From Mya arenaria (Eukaryota; Mollusca; Bivalvia; Myida; Myidae): a stretch of 64,000 nt of DNA. Location of the stretch: positions 23,982,966-24,046,965 of the forward strand of contig NC_069125.1 of NCBI RefSeq assembly GCF_026914265.1. Direction: 5' to 3'. A program made the position numbers and the translations under genes. This document shows positions 1-15,561 of the stretch, in pieces. The notes under the pieces were generated by a model. The model was not told where the DNA came from, ran no database searches, and saw only the letters and a program-made list of their open reading frames with translations. Position 1 is the stretch's first letter. Each line of letters starts with the position of its first letter.

Positions 1-803
1 CAATAAGCAGAATATCAGATAAAAAGAAAGGACAACATAGTTGATCTCAGATCCATTTTTGCGAAAATGAAACTCGGTTTTCAATTAATGGTGCACAAAT
101 TTATCTGTCTGTTTACGTTGCACTGTTAACGACTGAGTGCAATGGCATGTTTGACTGATGAAAGCCCTACGATTGAATAGATGTGCCGATTACTCAAGTT
201 CAGAGCACATGGTTAATTGGAAAATGTTCATTTGTTTGTAGTACTAAGTAGCTGGTATTTGATCCCGATTTACATGTTATATTGAATACGTTTTCAACAA
301 ACCTTCTTTATTCACGTTTTAACAGCCTTTTCATATGTCAATGACTTGTTCGAAGTGCATATTATTTTTTGAGAAAGAAATCTGTTAAAATGGAAAAAAA
401 GATATAACATGTTATGACTGCATTGCCAATGTTTTGTCAACTTGAGAACATGCATGCGTTTTCAGGCTTGCGAAACATTTAATTTGTTCTTACATACTTT
501 CAGAAAAATTAACTTCAGCAGCTAAAACTGAAAACATATTTGTCTTTAATACGTAATTCTTGACCAAAAACATGTTACATATGTAATTACAGTATAATAC
601 ACATGATAAACTCAAATAATGTCAGAAAAAAAACACGCAGAACATGAAACATTTGCCAACAATTTGTTTCCCAGATGCCAAAGGCAATGGACACCACACA
701 GATCAAAATGACATTAATGAAATATATGTAAGAGTAATTTATAAACTACTCATCGTTTCCTCTCATATACGTCGAAATAGAACTTAAAGTTTGCTCTCAA
801 ATG
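1..803. other. AT-rich DNA without recognisable gene
   Basis: No ORF with coding character on either strand, no RNA gene and no transposon end that I can recognise. Base composition is AT-rich like the rest of the left half of the window. Confidence 0.5.
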
Positions 804-917
804 ATGTCTGTAAAGATAAAAGAGGTTAGAAGCGAGTAATTGTGCCATACACAAACATGCATGTCTGTAAAGATAAAAGAGGTTAGAAGCGAGTAATTGT
901 GCCATACACAAACATGC
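804..917. repeat. 57-bp perfect direct tandem duplication
   Basis: Two adjacent copies of a 57-bp unit, each starting ATGTCTGTAAAGATAAAAG and ending CACAAACATGC. The first spans 804-860 and the second 861-917. The copies look identical, so this is a recent local slippage or duplication event. No ORF is affected. Confidence 0.95.
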
Positions 918-3810
918 TACACTCATATATCATGTATTACAAATAAAACATGGGATTTATCCCTGGAGAGCAACAACAACCGGAAATAGTTCCTTTACTT
1001 TTTAATGAAAGAACTTTTATCGACAAAAGTTTATCGTTGTAACTGCGGTAAGTAGATCATAATGTTACGGTCCAGTATATGAAGCTACTTAGCCACATAA
1101 GATAATAAACTTAATACATAATAAACTAGTTTGAAGCGATTGACTATATTATTTGTAATGGCATTCTCGAGCTGCATAAGGCACAATGCAATGGGTGAAT
1201 TGAAACGATTTTTACTGACATTGAAGCAGTAAGCACCTTTTTACTGTTATGCGTCTAAGATTTCAGCGACTGCATGATTTGCAACCTATACAAGGGATTT
1301 CAATTTGCATATAAATTGTTATGTGATTTGTTGCAAAATGTGTCAGACGTTATAAGCAGAATGATAGGTTAAGGCTTTTTTCTCCAATTAATCTATGTCA
1401 TAAAACAAATGAAATGAATTTCATTATTTATGCCACCAGAACGAATTAGAACTCAAATTGAATTAAAAAAAATAGGTAGACACTCAGTATATTGAGGAAG
1501 ATGTTACTGCAATAGTGACATTTGAGTTCTTTTTTTACTGACTGATTTGTGCTCACTTACTGAAAACTACGTTAAGCGCACGGTAATTATTTTGATTGAT
1601 TATCATGTACTGGTAAAGTTAAAGATTCCGCACCACGGAGGAGCACAAATATACAGTTATTGAAGCCAGAGTTATTGGCCTTGCTACACATATGAATAAT
1701 GACACTAGTAAAATATGTTCAAAGTTGCAAGTGAATATCTTGAACAGGTATTGTGTTATGGCCAAGGTTAAGTCTATGCATGATTTTTTCCAACTATCAA
1801 GGGTGTAACTTGACAATTAATTACACATAGTTATACACGTGTGTTCTTTGGAAACACTGGTACATGTACCAAATTCCAATTAAATTTAAATATCTTGAAC
1901 GGTTTTGAGTTATGATTTATAACATAGATTGATGTTTATGCATATTTTTTTTCAACAGCACAATACAATAACAGACTAGCCCGACTTGTTTGCTCTGAGT
2001 ATTTTACGAGGTAAAACTAAAAATCCATTGGATTGTACCAATAAAATGTTTTTTGACATCACTGCACTTACTTTAGTTTTTTGCAAATAAGGACCAATAA
2101 ATGAATACATATTTAGTAGTTAATATAAATTTTAAAACCTATATTTGCTTTGTTGAAGGCTCTTGCAAAACAAAATCTTACCTTATTGGTATCCGACTAA
2201 GCCAACTTAACAAAATCTCGATGAGTAAAATCCTAGGGTAGAAACTCCCTGAACATATTCTATGTAAGGGTAATCACGGCGATTACTATGGCAACAGAGT
2301 AAAGAGTTCTCTTCAGTCCGAACCTTGTCCAATTTCCAATAACTTATGTGGCAGCTAAGTACAAGCTTAAACAAAATATACCGGCAAATAACTGCTTCGT
2401 TTTATGCTGTAGGGTTTCATGCTGTAGATGTTTTTGCCGAATATGTTGGCAACCTTTAAAACGCTTTTTAAATTTTAAGTTTACATAGTATAGTTTAAAC
2501 AATATGTATTTCAATAGATATTTTTAGATTCCCTATACACAAAGTTTGAGCATAATCAAGCGACTTACTACCACAATAATACATATATAGTTTGTAAGGC
2601 CAAGACGAATAAAGGATGAATATGAAAGGCCATAACTTTCTTATGTTTTGATATTCCAAGCTGTTTTGTTCATTGAATGTCTTATCTTGTTGAAATATGC
2701 ATATGAATATAATTCTGCCCTGTTGGCCGTTCAAACTACTTAAACATTTTAAAAATGAAATTTTATTATACGTTATTATGTTGAACTGGCAGTAGCAGTG
2801 GCATTATCTCTTCGGTGAATACACTACAAGTGCCGTTCTGTAATACAACAATGAGATTGACATACCAAATGCTAATGTTCAAATGGTGATATTGCTATGA
2901 TTGCACTTTTTTGAAACACAAAATTCGATTTTAGTGTTTAACTTACCTTTTAAACTATGTATGAATCACCAACATTTTTTGATAGAACTTTGAATGAAGA
3001 TTCGTCCAAAAGTCAAATAGCCCAAAACTACCTTAGCCTCATAAAATATATTTTGGTCTGATATAAAGTTATCATAATACATTGCAAATGGTTAAGATTC
3101 GTATTCCGTTGTTGGAGTATATATGCTTAACTGTTTAAAGTTAAAGGGACACAATATATGCGAACTATTTAAACTTTAATGCATTATTATGTTTGACTCT
3201 TTTAACTTTAATGATCAAAACAAATAAAGCGTACGATATGTGTACAAACACAAGTATAACACATTTTGATGAAATTTAATAAAAATTAAGAAAGTGAACT
3301 CTTTTTCATTGTCCGCTCTTCTCCAAATATTGTGTGTAAAACGCTCAATTCACAGACAGGTTGATTCGACATAAAGCGATAGTTTGTCACATAGATTGAT
3401 AAGTTAAAGGACACAGAATGTATTTTAAATTAGAGTAGTTTTTTAAAAGTTTAGATCAGTTGTAAGCAAATAAGAAGTTATAACCAAAGTCATATTCCAA
3501 CAACATTTAGACAAACATTTTAAAATCCTAAAAAAAATAATAAGCAGTGAACGATTTAATATCATTAGTAGTTATATTGCATTTTTTATTTCATCGGCTT
3601 CAGTGCACTTGAGAAACTTGTGTCCAGAAAGCCTGACAATTGTTACGTCATTGACTTTATAACATTTGCGTAGAATGTTTGAACGTCATGTTATAGACAC
3701 ATTATGAATGTGCATGAATCTGCAACTGTTTAAAATAAATGCTAAAAGCTTATTTCAAAAGCATGATGTTCAACTATTGAAGGCAGCTGTGTGATTAAGT
3801 TTCTTGTAGC
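918..3810. other. Gene-free stretch, one old repeat block inside
   Basis: No plausible coding exon. The stretch 2163-2440 is related to 11160-11420 (shared blocks such as CAATTTCCAATAACTTA and TCTTACCTTATAGGT-like sequence), so part of it is an old repeat. ORFs here are short and low in complexity. Confidence 0.45.
2163..2440 (+). repeat. Old dispersed repeat block, partner at 11160-11420
   Basis: Shares interrupted similarity in the same orientation with 11160-11420, including 'TCAGTCCGAACC/TCAGTCCAATTTC' and 'CCAATAACTTA(T/A)GTGGC'. Neither copy is coding in a consistent frame. It probably belongs to the same family of low-copy duplicated modules seen across 3.8-33 kb. Confidence 0.5.
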
Positions 3811-5399
<1,589 letters not shown>

Positions 5400-5400
<1 letters not shown>

Positions 5401-6420
5401 AAATCTTAAAGCAATATATTATAATGCATGGACAAGTTAATCCCGCAAAAACCAAAGTTCTGGTTTTTGGCTCTAATCGAAGATTTTAGCCACGATTCAA
5501 GTTTATGCTAAACAAAACAAAGTTAGAAATTGTGGACAATTATAAATATCTTGGTATATATTTTACCCCATCAGGCAGCTTTAACAAAACCAAAATAAAA
5601 CGTGTCAGATCAACCTAACACAGAAATGCATATCCTGTTTAAACAAATAAATAATTCAGATTTACGTATTGATCTTCAGCTTAAACTGCTTGAACACACA
5701 ATAGTGCCCATCCTAACATAGTCTTGTGAGGTCTGGGGCCTTGAAGAAAATATAAATTGCACTGAGAGATTCCATTCATGTTGCATGGAAAACTCAACTG
5801 ATATCATTTTATAATCATTTAGGCTAGGTAATAAATATGAGTACTCTTTTATTGTATATAATTCAATGCTCCACTACTCGATCCAATTTAAATGGGTAAA
5901 TACAATAAAATATTTACTTTATAACAGCTCAGGAATCTCATATCCGTATGAAAGTCAGCACGTTCCAAGATTAGTAAACAAGCTTTATTGGAACAATTTA
6001 TGAAAACAGAATCAGAATGTCAGAATCCATGTAAATTTCAAATAAAGGAAATGTCGCGTCATCAGGAAGCATATGCAGTTTGAGCCTTACTTGTAATGTA
6101 TCCCCTCAAGACATGTCATATCCTTTTAAAGACTTATAAAATCAATACATAAAAGTTCCCATTGAAATTGAACGCTGGAATAATACCCCTTATGAAGAAA
6201 GATATTGTTCTTTATGTGACAAAAGGATTCGGGGATCGTTTCCACTACATCCTTGTCTGATGCTTCTTTAATAAACAACGATTAAATACCTAATTTCGTA
6301 CACATACAATTAAATTGAAATATCGGGAATTATTGCAATCAAATAATTCTATAGTTGTAAATATTGGGTGCATTTGCCGATTATTTTATTAAAACTTTCA
6401 AAAATCACTTACCTATAAGT
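5400..6420 (+). pseudogene. Dead non-LTR retrotransposon fragment (RT C-terminal half)
   Basis: Conceptual translation on + in several frames gives the region after the catalytic RT core: 'VNPAKTKVLVFGSN', 'KLEIVDNYKYLGIYFTPSGS', and near 6200 'ERYCSLCDK', the terminal cysteine motif of LINE ORF2. Multiple stops and frameshifts break it and the RT core itself is absent. It is the same broad LINE type as the fragment at 34049-36175, which carries 'IELVDKFSYLGVKFSYNGN' and 'CNLCDVNHDVIDDEFHFIF'. It may end near 6405 with 'TTAAAACTTTCAA', like the other copy's tail. Confidence 0.75.
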
Positions 6421-6997
6421 ATATAATAGTGTAGATATTCCATGAATTGAAAAACAACAAAAACAAAACATTATCACATTCACATCTCATCACAACACAG
6501 ATATTTCCTTATTCATTTATCCATGAAAAACTGATTGATTGATCAAATCCAACCAAAAGTGGATGTGTATACTTCCACAATTTTCAGTCTGTTTATTTCT
6601 TCCGTATATTTTTTTTTATTTTAAACATTCGGTGGCTTTGAATATAGATTAATTTCAACATAATCCTATACTGTCAAATCACAGTGTCCATTTTATGAAT
6701 TTCATTGATAAACTGTTGATAGTAACTCGTGGTCCTCGTCCTTATTCTGTTACGATTCACATTTTCCCAAACATTGAGGCCAAACAATTTTACTTCTGAT
6801 AATAACGATAAAAATGCAGTTTTATTTTCAATATGTGTAAAACATAAGAACTCTATGACTTCTTTAATGTAATATTTATGATTAATCATAATTTACTTTG
6901 ACAAAAGTAATCCTCACTGATCCCGGTGGGAGTTTCTAATATCACATATCTTTACGAAATGTAGTTAATTTTGTTCGTCTATGCAATAAAGGTAAAT
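6421..6997. other. Gene-free AT-rich stretch
   Basis: Nothing recognisable. A 71-codon - strand ORF at 6674-6889 has no family signature. Confidence 0.45.
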
Positions 6998-7143
6998 GTT
7001 GTTGTTGTTGTTGTTGTTGTTGCTTATGTTGTTTTTGTTGTTGTTATTGTTTTTTGTTTTGTTTTTGTTGTTGTTGTTATTGTTGTTGTTATTGTTGTTG
7101 TTTTCGTTGGTGTTTTTGTTGTTGTTGTTTTTTGTTGTTGTTT
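6998..7143 (+). repeat. (GTT)n / T-rich simple repeat
   Basis: Imperfect GTT trinucleotide tract with T-run interruptions over about 146 bp. It generates poly-Val and poly-Leu ORFs in two overlapping frames, which are artefacts. Confidence 0.95.
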
Positions 7144-7590
7144 GGATCGTTGCGGAAGGATTGTATATCGAAAAAATATCAATACTTTTAACATTTGAGC
7201 ATATGTTCAGTTATGCTTGGATCGTCGAGTAAGTTGGAAACATGATAACTTATTAAAACATGTGTTACAATATATAGTAACACATTTGTACAGGGATTCC
7301 GCGATTATTTGCATGACTCAGCGAATATCAATTTTGCGGCCCGGGTCGATTATCGATTATCATTTTTCGGTCCGTAGAATGTTCGCACGTGAATTCAATT
7401 TTCGCCTTAAAATAAAATTTGGCGACTGTGAAATAATGTATTGACTAAATAATTATTGATCTTCTTGAACATATTTATTAAAATCCTTAAGGGGGGCAAA
7501 CGAGAACGCTGTTTAGGAAGATATGCTAGTGTTTGATAACCAGTTTGGACAGTTAGGGCGGCGTTTTTTTATTTTATTTTATTTGGTATC

Positions 7591-9850
7591 ATTTGTATAA
7601 AATGCCAATCTTCGTCAGCTAAATATATCGTAGGCAATAGTTTAAACAAAACCGTAAATGCCTTACATCTAGAAGAAAATATAATGCTACATTTAGTTAA
7701 TACTTTCTTAAACTATGTTTCTCTATGTATGTTTTTGCAAAGATAATTGTCAAGGGCTTGCTCATTTACAAATCGTATGTTGCCTTATCTAGCTTCTTCG
7801 TGTATTGCTTCATTTCTTTCACAAAGTTCTTTGTTTGTTTTTTAAGCTAAGACATTTAAAATTGTAAAGATACACTCTTACTCGAAAAATAATTTTTACC
7901 ACAATGAATACAAATGTTTAAACATATTCTAAAAAGGATGAATAAATGTCGAAAACTACGTTTACAGCTTTTAAATTGTTATCAGTATAGAATATTTTCC
8001 ATAAATGCATTATTTAGTAATAGGAAAAGGTTTATCACTCAAATGTATGTTTGTTATAAACGTGTAAGTATTGATTTTAAATAAGAGTCTCACTTTAAAG
8101 ATTATATCGTATTCGTATTTGGAACAGTTGATAAAACGAAATGTGATAACAACAATCAAACATCTTAGTCATTATGAATTGTGTATCTTGGATATTGTCG
8201 TATATCAATATATTTAAACAAGGATATGAACTCCCTTCGATTATTGAGAATTCAAAGAATAAGACCTATAAAGCATTTGGCAAATTGCAGAAATCATTGT
8301 AACATTTAAGATGTTTTAAACAAAAAATAAAACGTAAGTTAGTTTTACCCATTGTGATCGACTACTTTTCGTATTATAAAATCACAGGTATATTTGCAGT
8401 GTGTATGTAACGCCATCATAAAACATTAAATAAGCAATAGTCAAAAATAATGTAAGTTTAAAAAAAATTGTAATGTCATTTTGTGTACGTACTTAACACT
8501 CGCATGGACGAATATATGAATATGGACAGTAGTAGTTATCATACATGTACTTAACAGAACACCTGGCGATAATTGACTTTATAACGCGGATCCAAATGAC
8601 TTCTTTGTTTATTAAAGATGAATAACCATCTCGTTCAAACCATTTGAATTAACAAAATAATCGGATTCCTGAGACTCAGTTACACATACGTTTGCGGCAT
8701 TTCTATAAATGAAAACAGTTTTCTCAATACAACTAGGACTAGCCAGACCCTTCAAACTGGGTTAAATACTCCGTAAGCAATGAAGGATGTTAAACAGATG
8801 TTACATCAAAATGATATCAAATACAATATTAAAATTCAACTGGCAAGTCTCAAGTGCTTGTTTATTTTCTTCAGACAAATTTTGGATGGAGATTCCTCCA
8901 GACAAATTTTGGATTGAAAAACTATCAAAAAATATCGCGGTAGGCATTGAATTGATAAAAACAACTGGTAATGATGGAAACTCATTGTTTTCGGCATCGT
9001 CTCGTGTCATTTTGCTATCAAAATATTTCGGTCGTGAACGCAATCTGAAAGTAGCCTCAGGGCATTATTTACATGAAATTAAAAGAATTAAAGCATTGCA
9101 AGCAGCTTATTATGGTCTCATTTCAATAAAAATAAAATGTAAACACATTTAAAATATCACTGACTGACAACACCGACGAATAAACTAAAGAAAGGGGGAA
9201 ACATGTCTGAAAATGATTAATGAATCATTTCTTGTGTTTGTTCACTCACTGTTTTATTGTCATGACTACTCACATTAATTCCGTTAAAATCCAATTAGTA
9301 ATTCTATCTGCTTTATAGCAATTAAAACTCGATAAGTTTATTATATTTTTATTAAAATTGAAAATCTGCATCGTCGTTTGAGGAATTAATTTCCAGTAAA
9401 CTTGGCAAATGTTAGTAGTGGATGTTGGGAAAGAATAAATCATTAATACATTTAAAATGCCTCTACCTTCTAACAGTTATTCAGAAAACATGTTACAAAG
9501 GGTCAGATTAAGAATCAAATATTGTCAATACTATTTTCAGTTTCACTTCATTCAAACAAGTTATCAAAATAAAACGTTATACTCAAGGACATGCGGCGTA
9601 TTTAATTGCAACACTGACGTGAATGGGTAGTAACTACAATAACAACTCCGGTCGGAAAAACAGCATCATCACCATTTGTTTATCAATACACGTGTCAAAC
9701 TTGTGATGGTTTTCAGTGACATATCTCAAATGCAAACGCAACAAGCACACAATGGTCACAGAACATTTTAACGTTTCAAAATGGATGCAAAACATAAAAC
9801 AGATGCCTACCTACGACTTCGCGTACAGTATGTTGAAATCTACGCTTTTG
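7591..9850 (+). repeat. Second diverged copy of the duplicated module
   Basis: Carries TTGTATAAAATGCCAATCTT (7591 on), CCTGAGACTCAGTTACACA-like (8668 on), the block with TATTTCGGTCGTGAACGCAATCTGAAAG (about 9020-9050) and the 'ACACTGACGTGAATGGG...GGAAAAACAGCATCATC' block near 9610-9670. A 121-codon ORF at 8787-9152 lies in this block. The paralogues at 4.7, 15.6, 20.8 and 27.6 kb do not keep that frame, so I do not call it a gene. Confidence 0.65.
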
Positions 9851-11580
9851 ATTAAATACTTAAATCTTAAATTAAAGAGATAAAGGCAGTAGCTTCAAGA
9901 AAAAAAATGTTTGTTTAAAAGCTAATCATTAACTTCTGCAAACGTTCCGTGTAAGCCTTAAATAAACCCGTTTTTCGTCCACATACTCATCAATTGTTTG
10001 GTTCCTTCGGCAGCACGGAAAATAAAATACAATAAGGGTAAGCCGGTAAGTCGGTGGGTTGTTATTGAAAATAATTTACAGTGGTAGGCATATCATTGCC
10101 GTCCATAAAACTCACTTTAACATTCAGTGGATTCCTCTTTACTTTCCTTAGCGGAAACTCAAACGTTTATCGTTGTGTGCCTATTTGACCTCTGCATTGT
10201 TCCTTTAAACGGTGTATTTGTGTATCTCTTGGCTTCTGGGCATATCACTGTAGTTTCCATTGTATCATTTATCAAACTTACCCAGTCAAATTAATACGTC
10301 GAACTATATTTGAGTCTATCCAGATGATTTCCTTTCCATAATAAATTGTTATGATTTTTTTTTTCAATCTTATGATTTGTTATATTATTCAAATTTTAAA
10401 ACACATAACTTTGTTTTTAGTTTTCATCTTTTTTTTTTGGGGGGGGAGGGGGGAGAGGGAAGGGCTTATTTACCCTCGACGTCGGGTTATATCCATTCGA
10501 CGAATCTAATTGGTGACCTTGATTCGTTAAAAGAGACTCTGATTTCCCCTATGATAGTTTAAGCATGTATTTGTCAACATTAGATTATTTCAAAGATGTT
10601 GATTAAATATGTAAAGGAAATAAACAATTTATTGATAGAATTTGAGGATTTGTTTGGTAAAATGTACTTCAACATTTTCAATCTGTATATAAGGATCTGA
10701 TTTTTACTCGTAAAGTAAAACGTTTTTTTTTTTTATAAATGTTAACAAGTCTTGATAAAAGTTTTATCAGTTCCAAAACAAATATGAATATTGAATTGAA
10801 TTAAATTATTCTGTGAGAATAACTTCTCCGTTGCGTCTAGAGACTAAAACTATCATATAGTTTGTTGCTTTACATCAAGACAACAATAATGGGAAACCTA
10901 TTGTCTGTCAGATTGAGGCTTTAAAATGATCAGGAACTAATGTACGATATCCAAATATTATATACATTATTAAAAATTAAAATAATATTATTTTCATTGT
11001 TGAATGCTATTTGTACCTATCTTTCAGCGAACACATGCAAATAAAATGTACAGACGTCGTCTTCACTCTTAAAATATCAATACATTATTATGGTCAATAC
11101 ATTAACAAACATTTATTACTTTATACAAACTCTTAAACATAATTTAACGTTGTTTACGATTCGTTCAAAAGCATATTCTTACCTTATAGGTATAAATATA
11201 AGCCAGCAAAACAGAAAATTGATAGAAGCCCCAAGAAAAATATTTAATGAAAAAGGTATCCTCATCGGTTACTCTTGTTACAGAGTGAAATTTTTTCCTG
11301 TTCTATTTCTCAGTCCAATTTCCAATAACTTAAGTGGCGGCTTAGCTGATATGAACAAACGGGTTTTAAACAAAAACGATACCATCAGGAGTGTGTTTAG
11401 TTTATACGGTAGATTTTGTCTCGTTTAAATGGTTAACATAGAGTAATAGCGTGTTTTAATTGCTCTTTTGGGGGATTAATTTAAAAAGAGATGTTCTACT
11501 TTCAGTTTGCAATTTCAATTTTTGAACCTTTTGAAGGATCACTTCTTATTAGAAAAAACATTCGCTTGAAAATTGGTAAT
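9851..11580. other. Gene-free stretch with homopolymer runs and an old repeat block
   Basis: Contains a T-run/G-run tract near 10428-10465 and the repeat block 11160-11420 shared with 2163-2440. The 112-codon ORF at 11090-11428 lies in that block and is not conserved in the partner. No gene recognised. Confidence 0.45.
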
Positions 11581-11650
11581 AATGTTCGTACAAAAACGCA
11601 ACGCCAATGTTCGTACAAAAACGCAACGCCAATATTAGTACAAAAACGCA
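11581..11650 (+). repeat. 25-bp tandem repeat, about 2.8 copies
   Basis: The unit AATGTTCGTACAAAAACGCA + ACGCC is repeated at 11581 and 11606, then a degenerate partial copy (AATATTAGTACAAAAACGCA) at 11631. Confidence 0.93.
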
Positions 11651-14600
11651 CCTGCATACGAAAATAGTTTTATGTCACAATCGTGACATATATCCAAATA
11701 TGAACAAAGTACTTTTTTCAGACGCCACTCATTTATAACTTCTGATGTTTACGATAAAACAGCTTTATTCAAATTTAATTATAACGTCCTTGCAAATCAT
11801 TCGGATTCACTACATGTTGCAGATTTCAACCAATTACACAAATGATCGGTCTTATCATGCATTAAGGAGCTTAAGGAGAATGCCAATTTACTTTGTTAAG
11901 GTGGTGGACATAATGATATTTCTTTAGCGTGTTCATTTACTGTTTTAATTATTAGGTGGCTTTTAGTAACCATGTTACCAACTTTTTCTAAGGAATATAA
12001 AACTTTCCAAATGGCCACTAACAAGTATAATCACTATCAAAAGAAGAAGACAAACTGATCAAAATCAATGGAAAAGCATTGGTTGGATTTATATATATAT
12101 ATATTCTAAAAACAATCTTTGGTAGTGAACCCATCTTACAACTCAAAACAGTTATATATTGTATTTCGCAAAACTTTTATAATGTTTTGCTGAATTCTTT
12201 CATACAAGCAATTGTTGTTTTATTAACCATGTTGAAAACTCGTGTTTTATTACCTTAACATGAAATAACAAGCTGTATTGTAAGTTTGGGTACCTGACTT
12301 AATGATGGTACCCTTAAATGTTTCACTATCCCTTTCTCAACATTGAGCAAAAAGTTTTACCAAAGTAATTATAAATATCTAGTTTATATAACTTTCAGTA
12401 TACAGACATATAGTTTCAACCTAAAGCAAATGTTTTCTCAAACAGAGGAAATTCATATTGATAACCTAAATAACATCGGATACATTTCGAATATGATCTA
12501 TCATAAAGTTTATCATTAGTACTAAGCAAATAACAACCAATAATCGAAGACTTATTCCTAAAACATCTAGAAAAAGACTTAAATTTCCTGTTTAAAATTT
12601 GCACGTAGTGGTTTTAATATGATTTACAGTTACATTACATCTATTTGTATTTCCCCAACTTTAAGACACTTAAGATAATTGGTTCCAGAAAGCCAGGAGA
12701 CTGTTACGCTATTGATTGAATGTAGGACAACATTTGCATAAGAGACACATTATACAAAATTTACTATTATTCAAAATACATGCAAAAAGCCTATTTCACT
12801 CGCATGATTTACAATTATTGAATACAGTATCGTGATAAAGCTCTTCCACGGTATAAAATGCCAAGCTTTGCCTGTTAAATAAATCAAAAACAATAATGTA
12901 TACAACTGTTTATACAGAAAAGTAAATGTCTCAATTGCAGACGAATAAAATATCATAATGTCAAATCAAGTGACTACTTTATTAAGTACTGTTCAGCAGT
13001 TTTATGTCGTGTTCGTTTACCAAGGTTTTGTCACGTGCATGCTAATAACCAATATTTGCCTTAGAAAGCATCTACGTATATCGATCGCGTTATTCCTATT
13101 TTCTACATATGTTGACAATGTCAAGTTTAAAGGTGTATTAGGCAATGGTCACTAATTAGGAGTTTTTGGCGTCACATAAATAAAAGTGACAGCAATGTTT
13201 ACGAACGAATAACAATGGGATTATATACATTATATTTATTATAGTAACAGCAACAAGCTTAGAATGTGTGAAGAGACGGTCGATGTAGGTGGTTCCCAGC
13301 ACATATTGCAAATGTGCATGACACACTCGGTTTGATATACTCTTTGAGCAAGCTATCAGATTTTTGTATGTAACGATTCCAAAAATCACAACTATTTAAA
13401 ATTTAATGTTATTTTCAAATCGTGTTGGTATCTCTCTCACACTTGATTCCAATGCTGAAAACAGCAAATTAACATTTCAATGGTGTTATCTCTTCAAACC
13501 CGTTTGGACTCTTATATGAGTGTCAACTTCATTTATGTTGGAGGATTGTAAGTACATAACGTCTACTTAACAGAAACTAAGAGAGTAATCGATCCGTAAG
13601 GTATTGATTTGTATTTTACCATCTTACCATCGATTAATTACCATCACATGAAATCTTTCATTTCCTTTTACCAATGAAATAAGACTCGATATTAATTAAC
13701 AAACCTAACCGAACCATTTCCTTAGATGTTTTAACTTAGATTAGATTGACAATACCAGCGATATATCAGTTAAATAGTTCGTAAGCACGCTTAAGACCAT
13801 CTAGTCAAGGAGCAAACAGCAGCAGCCTCTTAGTATTTTATTATTGCGAAAAGGCCATATTTTCCGTTTCCTTTTCACGACTCAGTCCTTAAACATTAAC
13901 GTTCTTAGAGCATGTTCATACTATTTTAGAATTGAAACACTGTCCAGTACGCATATGCAACAACAAAAGACAATACTATTTATACTCATTTTGCACTTCA
14001 TTAGATGAACTTATATTCCTTTAATTGCATTCATATTCTGATGAATTCTTATGAAGTATGTGTTTGATATGATATGTAACTAGGCTAGTCCCTGTTGTTT
14101 CGAATGTACTATTGGAACACTCTTATACACGTTTAAAACCCCTAATTCAAATTAATTAAACCAAATGAGCTACATTAACTTCACCGTAATTATTTCTTTA
14201 CTAATAATAAGGTTATGTACCCACAGGAGACACCGGGGTTAAGCCAGTTTGCTTGTACTGTACTTTAAAGCCTTTAAGCCTTCTATAAATACCCCCTCCC
14301 CCACTAATCAGAGGTATTGTAATGTAGACCTATTACAGTATATAGAAAATTTGGCATCATTCTATGACACCAGGACATGAATACACAGGGGAAACATAGC
14401 CTGGGTAAACATGCCAGAAATTGCATAAACTAGGCTTTTATCGCGCTGAAGAAGTTATTCATGAGAAAGATAAAGTTTGAAATTAAGGGCATACAATCAC
14501 TGAAATCTCGGAGAAATTGTAGCTCAATATCTTTGGCATCGTCTTTTTTTTGCATTATTCATTGTGTCGATTCGTTTATTGGCTGCTATCAGAAACGAAA

Positions 14601-15334
14601 AAACCGAACGGAAAGAAAAGCCATGCAACTCATCTTACAACTCAAACAAGACCGTTACAGTTGTATCATATGTCAGCATGTCTGTCTTTTAAAGGGGTCA
14701 ATGGAAATACTTTGTAATCCATAGTAGAATGGCTCGATGCGGAAGAGACATGCCATTATTTCAAGAGTGCAAATATTTAGAAATGTGTTTCTGAAATACT
14801 TTCATGCAAGCAATTGGTTCAGTGTTTATGTCCTAAGTGTACTGGTAAGTTCCCACGTTTTTATAACGTTAGTAAGTAAATGACTTGCTGTATTGTGAGT
14901 TTGCTTACCTAACTTATGATGGTATCCCTCATAATTTCACTATCCCTTTCTCGACCTTGAACATGTTTTACAAAAGCAATTGTCAATATATTACTTTTCA
15001 ACTGTATAACTTCGTCATTTTTACCATGTTTTTATTTTAAATGATAGAAAAGAGAAATATCACGGTCTCTGCAAATGGCCATATCTGAAATATTGTGAGA
15101 CAAAATGCACTGTATAATATGAAAACGAAGACTGTTACATCTGTGGCTGTCTGACGAGACTTGTTTCCAGGAAGCCCGGAGACTGTTGCATCTTTGGCTG
15201 TCTGACGAGACTTGTAGAGAAGCTTTACAATCGCGTAACACATTATTTTATATCTACGTATCTACAATTATTTAAGATAAATGATTAAGCATGATTTATA
15301 AGTTGCGTGAAATGGGTCTTTCCTGGAACCGTTT
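11651..15334. other. Gene-free stretch with module fragments
   Basis: A fragment of the recurring module lies at about 12850-12960 (GTATAAAATGCCAAGCTTTG). All ORFs are short and lack family signatures. Nothing else recognisable. Confidence 0.45.
15120..15222 (+). repeat. About 55-bp imperfect tandem duplication
   Basis: Two copies of a block containing GACTGTTACATCTGTGGCTG then TCTGACGAGACTTGT; the second reads GACTGTTGCATCTTTGGCTG then the same end. It produces internally repetitive - strand ORFs around 15032-15243, which are not genes. Confidence 0.85.
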
Positions 15335-15561
15335 GTATAAGAAGCCAATCTTCATATATTGAATACATCATATTAAGCAATAGTTTTTACAATATGTTTT
15401 ACATACCAGTTAATGCCTCATGTCTAGAAGAATATAAAAAAAAATTGGGTAACTTCTTCTCATGTTTTGATTATCAATGTATGTTTACATCATGTTCATT
15501 TACCAAGGAATTGTCACGTGCATGATTATAAACAATACCTTGTTAAGCATCTACGTATATT

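Noticed and set aside
6971..7232. Poly-Val / poly-Leu ORFs
   Set aside because: Products of the (GTT)n tract in two overlapping frames.
8787..9152. 121-codon ORF that might be a gene
   Set aside because: It lies in a repeated block; the four sister blocks do not preserve the frame and no family motif is visible.
9996..10017. CTTCGGCAGCAC resembles the 5' end of U6 snRNA
   Set aside because: The match stops after about 12 bases; the rest of U6 (ACAGAGA region and 3' part) is absent.
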